Shown here: positions 1 through 11,261 of the stretch, one piece after another
Layout: every line of letters starts with the position of its first letter
How positions within the stretch are numbered: the first letter of the stretch is position 1
Assembly (NCBI GenBank): GCA_036346225.1
Contig: JARFIW010000942.1
Location: forward strand, 1,819,001 to 1,883,000
Length of the DNA stretch: 64,000 nt
DNA from: Platerodrilus igneus
Lineage: Eukaryota > Arthropoda > Insecta > Coleoptera > Lycidae
Reading direction: 5' to 3'
Position numbers and translations under genes: made by a program
Notes under the pieces: model-generated
What the model saw: the letters and a program-made list of their open reading frames with translations, nothing else
What the model was told of the DNA's origin: nothing
Databases searched by the model: none

Positions 1-50
1 CCGTCACGCTTAGTTACAATGACTGGACTCTGTTTGACCGAATTTCATAC

Positions 51-572
51 TTGCAAGCCCAAAAGACCACCGAACCCACCCCAAAAATCCACTTATGCAA
101 ATTCTTGCAACTTTCCAACAACCTTTTACACCCTGAAAAAGCATTTTACCCGAAAACTCTGTCCTCAAACACCGTAATAAACCGATTACAACATATCCTA
201 TCCGAAAACGAACTACATATCCTACCCAATCGACTAAACTTCTCAATTGCCCCCAGAAAAATTCCCGCAGAGGAAATCATTAGCTCTGTAGAATCAGCCA
301 TCCGATCTTTACCTCAAGACGTTGCCAACCTAATTTGCTTTGAAACAACTAAATATCTACGACATGTCAAAACTCTCAACAAAAACGTGACAAAACAAGA
401 ACTGACGGCCTTAAAACACCTACGAACGAACAAGAAAATTGTTATACTTCCTGCAGACAAAGATAAAGCGATTGTAATTCTAAACCGTACAGAATACATA
501 GAAAAGATTAACCAATTTACTACAAGACGGTTCTTACACTCATATAACCAAAGTCCCCACTTCAAAGCTTGA
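51..572 (+). pseudogene. Penelope-like reverse transcriptase, N-terminal part
   Basis: This open frame of 173 codons holds the block 'NKKIVILPADKDKAIVIL', typical of the region just upstream of the RT fingers in Penelope-like elements. The frame breaks at about 572, and the RT continues in another frame with 'RLYGLPKVHKP' and 'LRPIVSTIDSPTYHVAKYL'. The first residues may belong to a longer N-terminus outside the window. Confidence 0.75.
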
Positions 573-1471
573 ACGGGAAATTTCAGCACCTATCAAATCT
601 TCTAATATTCCCAAAGCTATCCAAAAACGCATAATACGTCGCGAATCTAAATCACCTCGCTTGTACGGCCTTCCTAAAGTCCATAAACCTGATGTCTCTC
701 TCCGTCCGATAGTGAGCACAATTGACTCGCCAACCTACCATGTGGCAAAATACCTAGCAAATTTCTTAAAACCCTATTCCGGTAACACCCCTACTAATGT
801 TTAAAACTCCACTCATTTTATAAAACTAATTGCAAATATTGAACTAGGCCCTAATGATATACTAGTCAGTTTTGACGTAACATCCCTATTTACAAATGTA
901 CCTGTCATAGACACTGTCTCCATTATTAAACAACTCCTACCCCCAAGAAAACAAATTTGAGTACCTGGCCACGCTCATTGAAAAATGCTTAACTTATACC
1001 TATTTTATCTTCGACGGACAATTTTACAAACAAACCCCTGGGTCACTTATGGGCTCACCTCTATTCCCTATCGTGGCCAATATATTAATGGAGTCTTTGG
1101 AACCCATGGCTGTAGAATCCACAGACCTTAAACCAAAAACTTGGCTCCGTTATGTGGATAGAACTTTTGTAATCTGGCTCCATTGACACCAAACGCTCAA
1201 TAATCTTTTAGATCGCATAAACAATCAACATAAAGATATTAAGTTCACTATAGAAATTGAAAAGAACGGAACTGTGCCATTCCTTGACGTTCTAGTGGAG
1301 CGCCAACTAAACGGACGACTAGGTCATTCTGTATATCGAAAACCCACACACACAGACAGAGACCTACATGCGTCGTCACATCATCATCTGTCACAAAAAT
1401 CATCGGTAATCAACTCTCTAGTTCACCGTGCAATTAAGCTTTCACAACCAGAACATTTATCTGTGAACTGA
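573..1471 (+). pseudogene. Penelope-like reverse transcriptase core, broken
   Basis: Pieces in different frames give 'LYGLPKVHKPDVSLRPIVS' (about 660-715), 'DILVSFDVTSLFTNVP' (about 858-905), 'GSLMGSPLFPIVANI' (about 1040-1085) and 'RYVDRTFVIW' (about 1147-1176). The last is the catalytic YVDD-type box, but its second aspartate is replaced by arginine, so the copy could not be catalytic even without the stops. The block at 1274-1471 ('PFLDVLVERQLNGRLGHSVYRKPTHTD') is the usual PLE thumb region. Confidence 0.8.
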
Positions 1472-1633
1472 CTCATCTAAAAACTAGTCTTATAAAAAAC
1501 GTCTATCGCAACTCGGATATCGGCAGAGTAATAAACCGGCATCTGCATCCTACACGAACCCCCAAACCACGCTGTAATCCTGACACATGATCTTTAGCAA
1601 TCCTTTTATATATAGACGGAGTAACAGACCGAA

Positions 1634-2068
1634 TTGGCAAAACACAACATCAAAACAATCTATAAGCCCACTAATAAAATTTCACAAATATTACCAACCC
1701 TAAAAGATTCCGAAAACAATCTTAAAGCCCCAGGCGTATATAGTATACCTTGCAGCTGCGGATTTGTATACATAGGAGAAACAGGATGGTCAGTACAGAC
1801 TAGACTAAACGAGCATAAGCGATGCTTAGAAACAAGCCAGTACAATCGCTCAGCGGTGGCCGAACACCAACATGAAACAAGCCATACCATTAACTTTGAC
1901 AAGACGAAACTAATTGTCAGAATTCCATTTTTCCACAATAGAAAAATCAGAGAATCCGCAGAAATCACTAAAAATTCTAGCAATTTAAACAAAAACGATA
2001 CTACCTTTTCCCCATTTGGAAAACAAGCCTATGTTTACAAAAACGGAACCGTGACGTTCACGATATAA
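1634..2068 (+). pseudogene. GIY-YIG endonuclease domain of Penelope-like element
   Basis: This frame of 144 codons contains 'GVYSIPCSCGFVYIGETG' followed by 'TRLNEHKR', the GIY-YIG signature (here GVY...VYIG) with the conserved arginine and downstream glutamate/histidine region. The upstream CSC pair is typical of PLE endonucleases. In the family this domain nicks target DNA for integration. The domain reads open to its stop, but the upstream RT is broken, so it is a relic. No reliable independent start codon is seen. Confidence 0.85.
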
Positions 2069-2260
2069 ACCACCACTTTCGCTACTTTCACCAGTTACTT
2101 TGCCACAAGTCCCCTTTTGGCTAGTTCAGAAGTAACTTTACACACTCTTTACACTTTAACTTGTCTACTTAATATTGTCATTCTTATCTTTATTATTATT
2201 TTTATTATTTATTTTCTTCTCTTGTTCTGATGAAGCTCCTTACAAATGGCTTTTTTAACA

Positions 2261-3131
2261 TCCCATGCTGTGATTTTAACAAGCATGTTTGCTTGTCTAT
2301 CTCACATCACTGCTTCAAGAAAAATTGCCTCAAGCGTTTATTGTTCGTTATTAAGTTGCTTTCCCCATCAGTGTGCGCGCGTTATTTCCTTGCGCTTATC
2401 TACACGGGACATTATATTTCAACCAACACAGAGATAGTAATTGACAGACGCAAATTGACTCTGAATAAATTTGTAATAGGAATTAAAAAAATTAGCGTTC
2501 AATTTTATATGGCCTGCGAACAAACAAATGCTATAGTGTAGTTAAATTGAAATATTATACAGAAAGGACAAAATTTAAAGGAATGTGAAATCTAGGCATA
2601 TTAATCCCATAAGAATAAAATTTTTTATTGTTAGCATAATTAGTTGAAAAATGTAATAAGCTGAAGTATAGCGCTTACTTTATGATAGCATAGTGTATAG
2701 TTGCGTGTTAAGTGAATTAATCCGTAATATGCATTTTTCAATCATAGGATAACTAGTTTCCATTTTTTATACTATTTAAATTTACCGTATTTCCTTTAAA
2801 TGCAAAAGTAATCTCCCTTGTTTCTTGGCTCTGGCCTTGAGTACTTTATAAATTAATAGTTAAATTGTAGGATTAGAATTGTGTAATATGTAGAAACATG
2901 TTAAGATGTCCTCGGAGGTTTACATCATACTTGCAGCATTTTTTATCGTTCTCGGGGAAACGATGTGAAACTTTTATTGGACCTTGAACTAATTCTGCAA
3001 GGAATTACGTGGACACTTTTGTACCGGGGCTCAACTAGAGCGCTTTGGTTTGTTCGGAGTGCAGTTTAGTGCGGGTTTTTCGATATAGTGACTTAATTTC
3101 ACCCCTACTTTCCTCTACTTCATTCTTTTAG
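2261..3131. other. AT-rich stretch, nothing recognised
   Basis: Both strands carry only short frames without recognisable motifs. The frame at 2230-2541 (+) is cysteine-rich but shows no ordered metal-binding pattern and is probably chance. Confidence 0.5.
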
Positions 3132-3211
3132 GGCACTACTATAATCGGAAGATCCGTGTGGCGAAATCTGATAAGAACCCGAATCACGACCCCCCAAAAC
3201 TCGACGAATAT
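3132..3211 (+). other. candidate internal coding exon (80 nt), gene unknown
   Basis: A pyrimidine-rich tract ending in 'cattcttttag' (AG at 3130-3131) precedes an 80-nt stretch that ends at a strong donor, T|GTAAGT at 3212. With the first two bases as a split codon it reads open for 26 codons: a charged peptide beginning HYYNRKIRVAKSDK and ending PPKLDEY. Strong splice signals on both sides and a charged composition favour a real exon over chance. No family was recognised and no partner exon is visible nearby. Confidence 0.3.
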
Positions 3212-5149
3212 GTAAGTAAAACAACCTTTTAAAACCTTGGCATAGAAATTTGCATGACTAAATCATAAAATGTATTGTAAGAATTAAGGGGTATTTAAGC
3301 TGTAGCAATTGGCGTCCGAACGGAGTTGTAATAATTTGCACCCACATTTGGAGCGTAATAATTTCCGCCTGTCGGATCAAACGGAATAGTACGTGTATAG
3401 TTAAATATAACGATTGTAAATATATTGTATTGTATATCCTTAATTAACGATTTTGATTTTATCTTGCAAATCTTTTCAACAGAGGTGGACCTAGTTTTGT
3501 AGCAATCCTTCTGAGAAAGTTCCGATGATGACACGTGATCATTCAAATGGTCAGTTGAAGCATACAAAAACGATCAGAATAGACCTTAAATTTCCTTATG
3601 GAGACTTACACGGGAAAATGAACGGCTTTGGTCGACCATACCATATGATCTTCGTACGTTGAATTTACTAAAATGGATACTTTCTAAAATTTATTGTCAA
3701 ATAATACTTTAGTGCTATTTGTAGTACTAAATGGCACTTAAACTATATTAATACACGACTTTTCAACCTGAAATTCATAGACTATTCTGTCTAAACACTT
3801 GCTGTTTGTTTTCAATTTTCGAAATTTATAAATTACTAATGGAAACTTATTGTTCAAAGATAGTATGGTACTTCTTTCGATTCATAGCTAAATATTCATC
3901 AACGAGTAATCTAGCTCTAAATAAAACCTATCTGCTCCAAACAACAAATGCTGCTCATTTTCTGTCTCTTTGTGTAATATCTAAACACCCTTTCTCATTT
4001 AGTCTTTTGTTTAGCTGGGGAAAAAATTACTACCGCAAATTGAAGTGCTGACATTACGTTTGCTTGTTTCAATACGCTTTTCTTTTAACTTTGTAATCCC
4101 TGCTTCCTACTTTACACCCTTCATTTTCAATTCTGTTCATACTATTGAGGGCAATTTAAAAATCGATAGGTTCCATATTTGACAACGATTGTCATGTGGT
4201 TTTTTATAAATGTGATGTTTTTATCCCAAAGAAATAACGATCACTGTAATTACTAATAATTGTCCACCGGAAGTTCGAGATAAAATTGCATACTAACCAC
4301 ATAAATATTTTGCTATCAAAGGAACTGCTTATCTAGAAGTTTACAAGGATTGTTTTTTTTTAATTTTAAACTTGTGTTTAATGTAAAGTCATTTTCTCAC
4401 CGTATTCGTGGGAACAATTCTGGATTATTCTAATGAAAGGCCTTAATTTGTTCCACTTGGTGAGCTTTATTAAGTGCAACATATCTCTTACTTTTTTGTT
4501 TAAAGGGTGGCGACCTCTAGGTCACTAAAAATAAGTAGTGTAGGTATTTTAAATTTTGTAGGTTTTACTTCTGTGATCTACCAGAGAGTTAACAAACTGT
4601 AAATAAGCTACCCTGTTAATGAATAAATAATTGGGGATTTAGAAATAACCTAAAATGCCAATAACGGAATTGGTATTTACTAATTGACGTCATTTATCCG
4701 AGACATGCATGGAGAATGTGAATCCCATTTGATATAAAGTGGAAAATGAGCAAATTATATCATCTGGATGTGTTTAGGGAAAACGTTTTTAGTGTGTTCT
4801 TTTATGGCAAGCTCCGGTTGAAGAAGTCATCGATACAAATACATATTTAAATCCTGAAAAGCAGAATATATTAGCTTTCATAAAGATGTGCGAAGTTCTG
4901 GACCGCGCCATGAGCTTAGGTCGCCTGGGTTCAAAATGCATTGTTCTGCTCTGCCCGTCCAAAGCATATAGAAAGTTAATAGAAAAATATTTTAATATTA
5001 GTAAATGTAATAGCAAGACAGTTCGTACAAATTAAAAGTTAACTAACAATTAAATAAACATTAATCTATAGAAGACCAATAATTATTTATCGTAATAATG
5101 TAATACGATTTATAAAAGTTCTAGACGCCGAGCTTTAATTTCAGAAAAC
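3212..5149. other. AT-rich stretch, no supported gene
   Basis: No transposon domain or convincing gene was found. A minus-strand frame at 3295-3567 (90 codons) ends with a Tyr/Asn-rich segment including GNYYAPNVGANYYN. Another minus frame at 4789-5016 has no recognisable motif. Neither has splice or promoter support. Confidence 0.4.
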
Positions 5150-5700
5150 TTTAATACTATAAATATTTAATGCATCCAGTATTTCTGACTCAATAGATAT
5201 CATTATCAGGTCAATTAAACGTTCTTGAAGCATTGTAGTCCTAAGGTTCTTGATGAAGCTAAGTTTAGAGAAGGATTTCTCAGCTGAAGCAACTAAAATA
5301 GGTAGCGACAAAATTATTCTTAGTGCAATTAATGTTTATGAAAATAACTCTGTAGACCATTTTGTAACAAACAACGTAAAAATTCTAAGCGACCATTGTT
5401 TTTCTAAACTACAACTAAAAAGGGTATTTATTTCTTCGAATAGTTCTATTCCATCGATATCTTTATCATTCTTGTCAGTTAATATTACTTCTAAGTCTAG
5501 GCAGTGTTTCCTCAAATCTGATTCAGATTTTTTTTAAATTCCGGTATGCTGTATTTAAACCCAAAGTAATTATAATGCTCATTAAGTAATGCAAATCGTT
5601 CTTGCATTCGTATGTAAACAAGCGAAATAAAACTTCCGTTTATAATTCTTTTTTGGATCATTTTCCACCTCATCTTCATATTGTTACGGCGAATGTGTTA
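5150..5700 (-). pseudogene. hAT-family transposase C-terminal (dimerisation) region, ZMYM1-like, degenerate
   Basis: Read on the minus strand, the segment near 5292-5255 gives VASAEKSFSKLSFIKN, followed by LRTTMLQERLIDLIMISIE. This is the hallmark hAT C-terminal dimerisation block (usually (V/S)ASxERSFSxL...L....L..L). Upstream, about 5660-5560, another frame gives ISLVYIRMQERFALLNEHY and then YFGFKY, resembling the preceding helix region of ZMYM1/hAT proteins. A stop and frameshifts separate the pieces. The N-terminal zinc finger and most of the RNase-H-like catalytic domain were not found. Confidence 0.7.
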
Positions 5701-5931
5701 CCCTAGTAATAGACTAGACATAAATTCAATGGCAAAAAAGTTGAATTGTGACAGTTGGAAAAAGTCTTTTATTTCTCGTTTAATTTAATAGAATTTACTG
5801 TAAAGTAGTTCAAATAGGCACACTAAATGTAGGTTGATTGATTTAATTGGAAAGGGTGGCACATGCCACACGCACTTAGGCCACCAAGTGGGCCCATTGC
5901 GCTGCCTTCCTTGCCCTAGGTTGGTCCTTCA

Positions 5932-6402
5932 ATGTTCAACCACCCGACCTTACAGGTGAATTTGAGGATGTCGGACCAAGGGTATTTTGAAGTCCGGCCT
6001 TCTCAGGCCAGAAATCCCCAGCATGGATCCTCGAAATCGGACGAGTGCCGGGCAGGTGCACAAAATGTGCTCCGCCGTCTCGTCCTCCTGTTGACAGCCG
6101 CGACAGATGGGGTCGTCTGACAGACCCATCCTGTGCAGATGCTTTCTTAGTATGCAATGCCCGGACAGTATGTTCACTAGTAGCCGTAGCTTCTGTCTCG
6201 GCAAGCATATGACAAATTTGTCGGTTTTGGTCATGGAGGGCTTTATGAACATTTTTGCCTGTCGGCAGCTTGTTGTACAAGCCCACATGTCCTTGTGACG
6301 GCGGTGGGTTATTTGCTTTATCATGGAGAACATCACCGATGACGCAATAGCAACTGATGGCTCAGGGCCAACAAAGCCCCGGGCCGCTCCTTGCCTCGCC
6401 AA
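5932..6402 (-). pseudogene. LINE ORF2 C-terminus with Zn-knuckle-like cluster
   Basis: The minus frame at 6402-5950 contains ICLPRQKLRLLVNILSGHC, then KHLHRMGL and CRGCQQEDETAEHILCTCPAL. This Cys/His cluster (C-x2-C-x8-H-x4-C) is found at the C-terminus of many jockey/LOA/I-type LINE polyproteins. It joins the RNase H domain upstream through a frame break near 6430. Confidence 0.75.
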
Positions 6403-6447
6403 AGAATCTGCCTGTTCGTTGCCATGTACTCCTGAATTCTCTTTGAT

Positions 6448-7236
6448 CTATACCAGCTCAAGGGCATTAGTGCTAGAAACAAGCTCGAGGATGCGGTAAC
6501 ATTGATGAACCACCCCCGAGAGAAGCTTCTGCTTATTTAGGCTCAAAAGAGCTGCTCTGCTATCGCCCAGGATGCGTATAGCTTTATTTTGGATTCTGCG
6601 TTCCAGTATGACGTTAGCACCATGCATCATGGCTATGACCTCCGCTTGGAAGACAGTTACTCGTTTACCCAGCGTAACACTTTCATGAAGGTCTAGGTCA
6701 TAGGAGAAGATGCCTGTCCCGGTATCTTCATTTGTGTTGGAACCATCTGTGTAGATGGAGATCTCTGTTAAGGAGGCGTCTTCAGTGTTCAGACAAACTC
6801 CGAAGCGCCTCTTGGAGATCATTATGAGTGCGATCGCATCAACCAGTCCTTCCAAGAGAGGCGTGTTCCGTACCGCCTCTCTTAGAATGTTGTGGTGTCT
6901 ACCACCACATCCCTTGTCGATCCAAAGACCTTTGAACCGCTGCCTTATTGCCGCTCTCAGAGCCATCTCCTCCAAATTTAGGTCTAGCGGAGTGAGGTCT
7001 AGGATGGCTTCTAAGGCTGCAGTAGGTGTAGATCGCATTGCGCCCGTGCTGCCTAGATAGGCCACTCTTTGGATATGAGTAAGCTCTTTGGCTGCATGGA
7101 ACAGTCTGGTCCTGGGCCACCAGACCACAGCGCCGTAGCAGAGCATCGACCTTACTGTCGTGGTGTATAGCCAAAGGACGGCCTTTGGTGGAAGACCCCA
7201 AAGTTTGCCTATGGCACGTTTACATTGCCAAAACAC
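6448..7236 (-). pseudogene. LINE ORF2: post-RT region plus ribonuclease H
   Basis: This frame of 262 codons begins with the post-RT block ('LWLYTTTVRSMLCYGAVVWW...', ending 'LTPLDLNLEEMALRAAIR'), standard after the RT of jockey/LOA-type LINEs. It continues into a cellular-type RNase H: IYTDGSNTNEDTGTGIF (first catalytic Asp), VFQAEVIAM (catalytic Glu) and ILGDSRAALLSL (third Asp). All three acidic residues are present. The frame is cut at its N-terminal side by the BEL insertion at 7247. Confidence 0.85.
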
Positions 7237-7243
7237 TTGGTTG

Positions 7244-7247
7244 GCTT
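7244..7247. repeat. target-site duplication GCTT, left copy
   Basis: GCTT immediately precedes the TG start of the left LTR, and the same four bases follow the CA end of the right LTR at 14157-14160. One copy plus the two LINE halves rebuilds a continuous LINE. Confidence 0.75.
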
Positions 7248-7909
7248 TGTAAAATTAATTGCGGTGTAAATTTCGAAAAGCTAATTAAGAGATAGAAAAG
7301 TGGACTGTATAAAATTTAAAGGATATTGTAACAACCAACAAATAATTAAATGTTCTTAAACAAACCAAAGCAGAGCGTTTACTATTAGCACTCACCTGTT
7401 AATGATGCGGTGTGCAGATGAAAAAACGTTGGACCAAATACAGCTTTTACTTTGACGGATGGAGCGCAGCGCAATTTAACGATAGCGGTTATATACACGG
7501 TTCATAAGTGTAATAATTATTATAAATAGCAGCGGCGGGCAACAAAGCGGTTTATTCAATTAATTTCATGCAGCACGTGCAAACTCGACGCGGTGTATTC
7601 GACTGACTAAACTATATATTAACACAGCGGGTCAGACGTAGTTGGTTTTACGTATACATGAGTATATATAATGCAATGCGGTCAATTCGAAAGACGACAC
7701 TATACTCCTCTCGCTTCATGGATTTTCCAATCGATAGTTGTTTGCAGCCGCGCACTAAACAACGTTCGCCACTCACGGCACAGGTTAGCGGGTGCTTAGT
7801 AAACACGTGGGGAATTTGCACTAACAAGTCGAAATATATCGCGGCGAATTTAAAATAACTAACTAAAAGAAATAAAATTTAGCTATAAATTATTTACAAG
7901 AACGGAACA
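7248..7909 (-). repeat. BEL/Pao 3' LTR
   Basis: The sequence runs from TGTAAAATTAATTGC to ...AACGGAACA on the plus strand and is matched by 13493-14156. Since gag-pol is on the minus strand, this is the downstream (3') LTR. The bases just inside it on the coding strand, GGTGGGCGGTA, are a plausible polypurine tract. Confidence 0.92.
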
Positions 7910-8036
7910 TACCGCCCACCAAAATGCAAGGCATTTTAAAAGAAAAAATAATTATAAGGCGGGGGGGGGCGGATGACCAAGCGAACAAGAAAAAAAGGAT
8001 CTACAAAAACAAAAGAAAAAAGAAGAATTCTTTTTT

Positions 8037-8444
8037 CTACATTGCGGGCAAAGGACAGAGCTTTAACACAGGACGTTTCAGCTCGTCATGAGAGGTTTTA
8101 AACGTGACCACCCTAACAACACCATCTGTCCCAAGATGCACAGCCACAACTCGGCCGAGGGACCAACGAAGCGGAGGAACATTAGCGACCTTAATTAGAA
8201 CTAAGGTGTCCAAATCAACTTGAGGCGACGGGGTGTGCCTCTTTGAGCGTTGTTGTAGCCAATGTAAGTATTCTTTGGACCAACGGGACCAAAAATCTTG
8301 GTGAATGCGCTGCAGCAGTTGCCAGCGGGAGAGGCGGTTAAGCAGTAAGTGCGAAAGTGTGGGTTCCGGAATGGCGGTTAAAGGGGCCAAAGTTAAAAAA
8401 TGACCGGGTGTAAGACAGCTCAAATCATTGGGGTCAGTGCTCAA
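8037..8444 (-). pseudogene. BEL/Pao pol C-terminal DUF5641-type domain
   Basis: The frame starts in 'DLSCLTPGHFLTLAPLTAIPE', the conserved TPGHFL block that follows the integrase core in BEL/Pao polyproteins. It ends with 'LGRVVAVHLGTDGVVRVV', the small SH3-like tail. It is separated from the integrase frame by a break near 8500. Confidence 0.85.
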
Positions 8445-8571
8445 AGGTGTGAGGGGACGTGAAGGGGACGTGAGTTGAAGATGGCCTCAATTTGGATAAA
8501 GACAGTGGCCAACTCTTCAAAAGTTAACACTTGCTCGCCAATAGTGCGTAGTAGCAGGGTCTTAACAGATT

Positions 8572-8904
8572 TTACTCCCGCTTCCCATAAGCTGGCCGTA
8601 TAAAACGCCACGAGATATTGTCCTTGGAAGCAGCAAGCTTGGCGAGATGAATCAACTGTTTATGAGCACCCACAAAATTTGTGCCACAATCACTATAGAG
8701 ATGATCACAACGGTCACGCCTGGCAATAAATCGACGCAGAGCCGCAAGAAAAGCGTCCGTTGACAAGTCGGATACGACTTCAAGGTGCAGCGCCTTGGTA
8801 GCCATACAAATAAAAAGACATAAATATGATTTTAAAACTTTAGCGCCCCGTAGTCGAGACATAGTAGTAGAAAAGGGACCAGCGAGCTCGACGCCCGAAC
8901 ACAA
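8572..8904 (-). pseudogene. BEL/Pao integrase core
   Basis: The frame contains GVELAGPFSTTM (normally GVDYAGPF; the first catalytic Asp position reads Glu here), CLFICMATKALHLEVVSDLS and YSDCGTNFVGA (second catalytic Asp). It stops shortly after 'ISWRFIRPAYGKRE', before the catalytic Glu region. This piece was once continuous with the RNase H frame at 8832-10106. Confidence 0.85.
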
Positions 8905-10106
8905 AAAGGTTTGACTTTAGTAACTCGACATGAAGGCAGATTGCTCATGGGAGGTTGCAATGCAACAGGATTGGTCTTCCAGCACGTTAGACAGTGACTC
9001 AAAATACGACGGATGGATTGCCTTCCAGAAATAATCCAGAAGTGCTGACTGACGAGAAAATGGACCGTTTGAGCACCCGCGTGGAAGTATTTCAAATGAA
9101 CGTAAGTAACATACAGATCAGTGAATCGACTTTTGCTAGGTAACAAAGCGGGAAATTTACGGTCAGAGGACAAAGGCGCGTGAGCCAGGCGACCTCCGAC
9201 GCGCAAGATTCCATCACGAATAAAAGGGGACAATTTGAGAAAGCTCTTTTTTAAAGGGGAATCAGAATGAATGGCTTCAAGTTCGATAGCGAAATAAGAT
9301 TGTTGAGTATACACAAGCAAGGGGATCAAAGCATTGTGCAACTCAGAAGATGACAAAGGTCCGGAGTACTTTTCGAGTGGGCGACGAAGATTATGACGAA
9401 AACGGAGAATCCAAGCAACAATGCGAGTAATAAAAGGAAAGGAGGAGTGATTTTCTAGAAGTGATTGAATCCAAGAGGATATTACGACAGGGGATAAAAC
9501 AATAGAGCGTTGTTCAGTAAGAACTTTAGGAATATCTGATGACGGAATATATGGACTGTAGTTTTCGACAGACCCATACAAGGTTGATGAAGCCGCCCAC
9601 CATAGAGAACATTGGCACAAGTCGGTAGGGAGTAAACCACGTGACCCGACATCGGCAGGATTCTCGGTGGAGGGGATGTGATGCCAAGAGGCGCGAGACG
9701 TGTTTTCCTGAATGTAAGCAACACGATTGGCGACGAAAGTTCTCCAACGCTGCAGCGGGGAACGAATCCACGAAAGGACTACCATGGAGTTAGACCAACA
9801 ATAAATTTTATGAAAAGTAAGGTGCAAATCGAAAGTTTCGAGGACAAAGATTAGTAATTTGGATGCCAGTGTGGCGGCTAACAATTCGAGACGGGGTAAA
9901 GAGATTGTAGGAAGGCGTGCGACCTTAGACTTAGCGTACACTAAGCTAACCTCAACGGCGGAAGGAGTAACAGAGCGAAAATAAACGACAGCACAGCAAC
10001 CACGTTCGGAAGCGTCAGCAAAACAGTGAACTTCGCACGTAGTAAACTGTGGTGGGATAAGCAAGCGGGGTAAAGCGAAATCCGAAAGAAGCGGTAACTC
10101 ATGCAA
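8832..10106 (-). pseudogene. BEL/Pao RNase H and integrase zinc-binding region
   Basis: This 424-codon frame begins with CEVHCFADASERGCCAVVY, the BEL-type RNase H start (DASE). It carries ARLPTISLPRLELLAATL and then 'WSNSMVVLSWI' (third acidic position changed to asparagine in this copy). It then runs through the linker into the integrase zinc-binding region ('RKFPALLPSKSRFTDLYVTYVHLKYFHAG...'). The frame overlaps the RT frame upstream and the integrase frame downstream, which shows frameshifts rather than programmed overlaps. Confidence 0.85.
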
Positions 10107-11033
10107 GTATCTCTCCTACAAACGGAGAAGGTATGGGGGGGGGCATCCCATTCTAATTTTAACGACCATAAACGTTTAGTTAAGTGCTTTACCAGAAAAG
10201 TAAGAGGGGATAAGAGTCGCATGGGGTCGAAAATACGAGCTAAGTTAGAAAGTAGGTTGCGTTTGGTACAGCAGGTACTTAGTGGCTGAACTAGAAAACA
10301 AAAATTATCTGAAGTGGGATTCCATTGAAGACCTAAAACTTTTAAAGGTTGAGTATCAGGATTCTCAAAGGAGCGGGGTTGCGCGAATTGCTGCGTAGCG
10401 AAAAGATCTTTTAATAATTCGGGATGGTTACTTGACCATTTATGAAGTTCGAAACCACCAAGTTTTAAAAGAGCAATTAGTTGGTTACGTAGAGCGAGGG
10501 TTGATTCAATAGAATCTCCACCAGTAGCGATGTCATCAATATAAGTATGGTGCCGAAGTGCGAAGGCGACTAACGGATGAGAATTCCCTTCGTCTACGGC
10601 CAACTGCTGAAGCGTTCGTATGGCAAGAAAGGGAGCACAATTGATTCCATACGTAACGGTATTTAATTTAAAATCCTGAATGGGCTCCTCGAGGGGGAAG
10701 CGCCAAACAATTCGTTGATAGTCACACTGAGCGGGATTTACAAGAATTTGTCTGTACATCTGACGAATATCGGAAGTGACAACATGGATGTAAACGAAAT
10801 TGTAACAAAATTGCGGTGATATCGGGTTGCAACTTCGGCCCAATAAACAAGTGATCGTTTAAGGACGATTGAGACAGAGTTTTAGCGGAAGCGTTGAAAA
10901 CAACTCGTAATTTCGTACCTACGCTTTCGGGTTTCACAACACAATGATGCGGGATGTAATAAGAAAAATCCGAATGAGACCCAATAACAACAGATTGCAT
11001 ATGTTGAGAATCAAGATACTCACGCATAAACAA
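9941..11033 (-). pseudogene. BEL/Pao reverse transcriptase
   Basis: Two overlapping frames form the RT. The first (11033-10722) has 'YYIPHHCVVKPESVGTKLRVVFNASAKT' and 'SLNDHLFIGP', the BEL palm start. The second (10843-9941) has 'SDIRQMYRQILVN', 'VTYGINCAPFLAIRTLQQLA' and TYIDDIATGGD, which keeps the YIDD catalytic pair. The domain lies directly downstream of the protease, as expected. Confidence 0.88.
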
Positions 11034-11261
11034 AACTTACTGTTCGTAAACACGAGGATGCTTGAGTAAACGAATTTCTAAAGAAACAAAACGTGGTAAG
11101 ACAAGATCACGACTACCTGGAAAAAATGGTTCTTGATCTCTAAACGGCAGTGAGACAACATATCGACCTTGTTCATTGCGGCGAAACGTATCGACAAGAT
11201 GTTTTTCAACAAGAGCTTCTTCAGGCGTGAAAGGTTGAGCGGCGGGGACAGCTTCGACTTC

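Larger units (their letters stand above)
1..2260 (+). mobile_element. Penelope-like retroelement, degenerate, 5' end outside window
   Basis: The reading frames give, in order, the N-terminal region of a Penelope-like reverse transcriptase, its core, and a C-terminal GIY-YIG endonuclease, the domain order of Penelope-like elements (PLEs). Several frameshifts and stops (for example after 'LKPYSG' near 800 and before the endonuclease near 1600) show that it is dead. The 3' untranslated part ends with a 'tctgatgaagctcc' stretch near 2226-2240, a motif style common at PLE 3' ends. The left end lies outside the window, so the terminal repeats cannot be judged. Confidence 0.85.
5850..7247 (-). mobile_element. 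LOA/I-superfamily LINE, 3' half (left of the BEL insertion)
   Basis: The minus strand carries the end of a LINE polyprotein: the post-RT thumb/connection region, a ribonuclease H domain and a C-terminal cysteine/histidine cluster. A GC-richer 3' UTR runs down to about 5850. The 5' half continues on the far side of the BEL element at 14161-15685 in the same orientation, so the two parts were one element. RNase H plus the style of the YADD region point to the LOA clade or a relative. The exact clade was not determined. Confidence 0.8.

Noticed and set aside
7658..7858. 66-codon plus-strand frame, repeated as 13874-14101
   Set aside because: Both lie inside the BEL LTRs on the non-coding strand, so the duplication is that of the LTRs and not of a gene.
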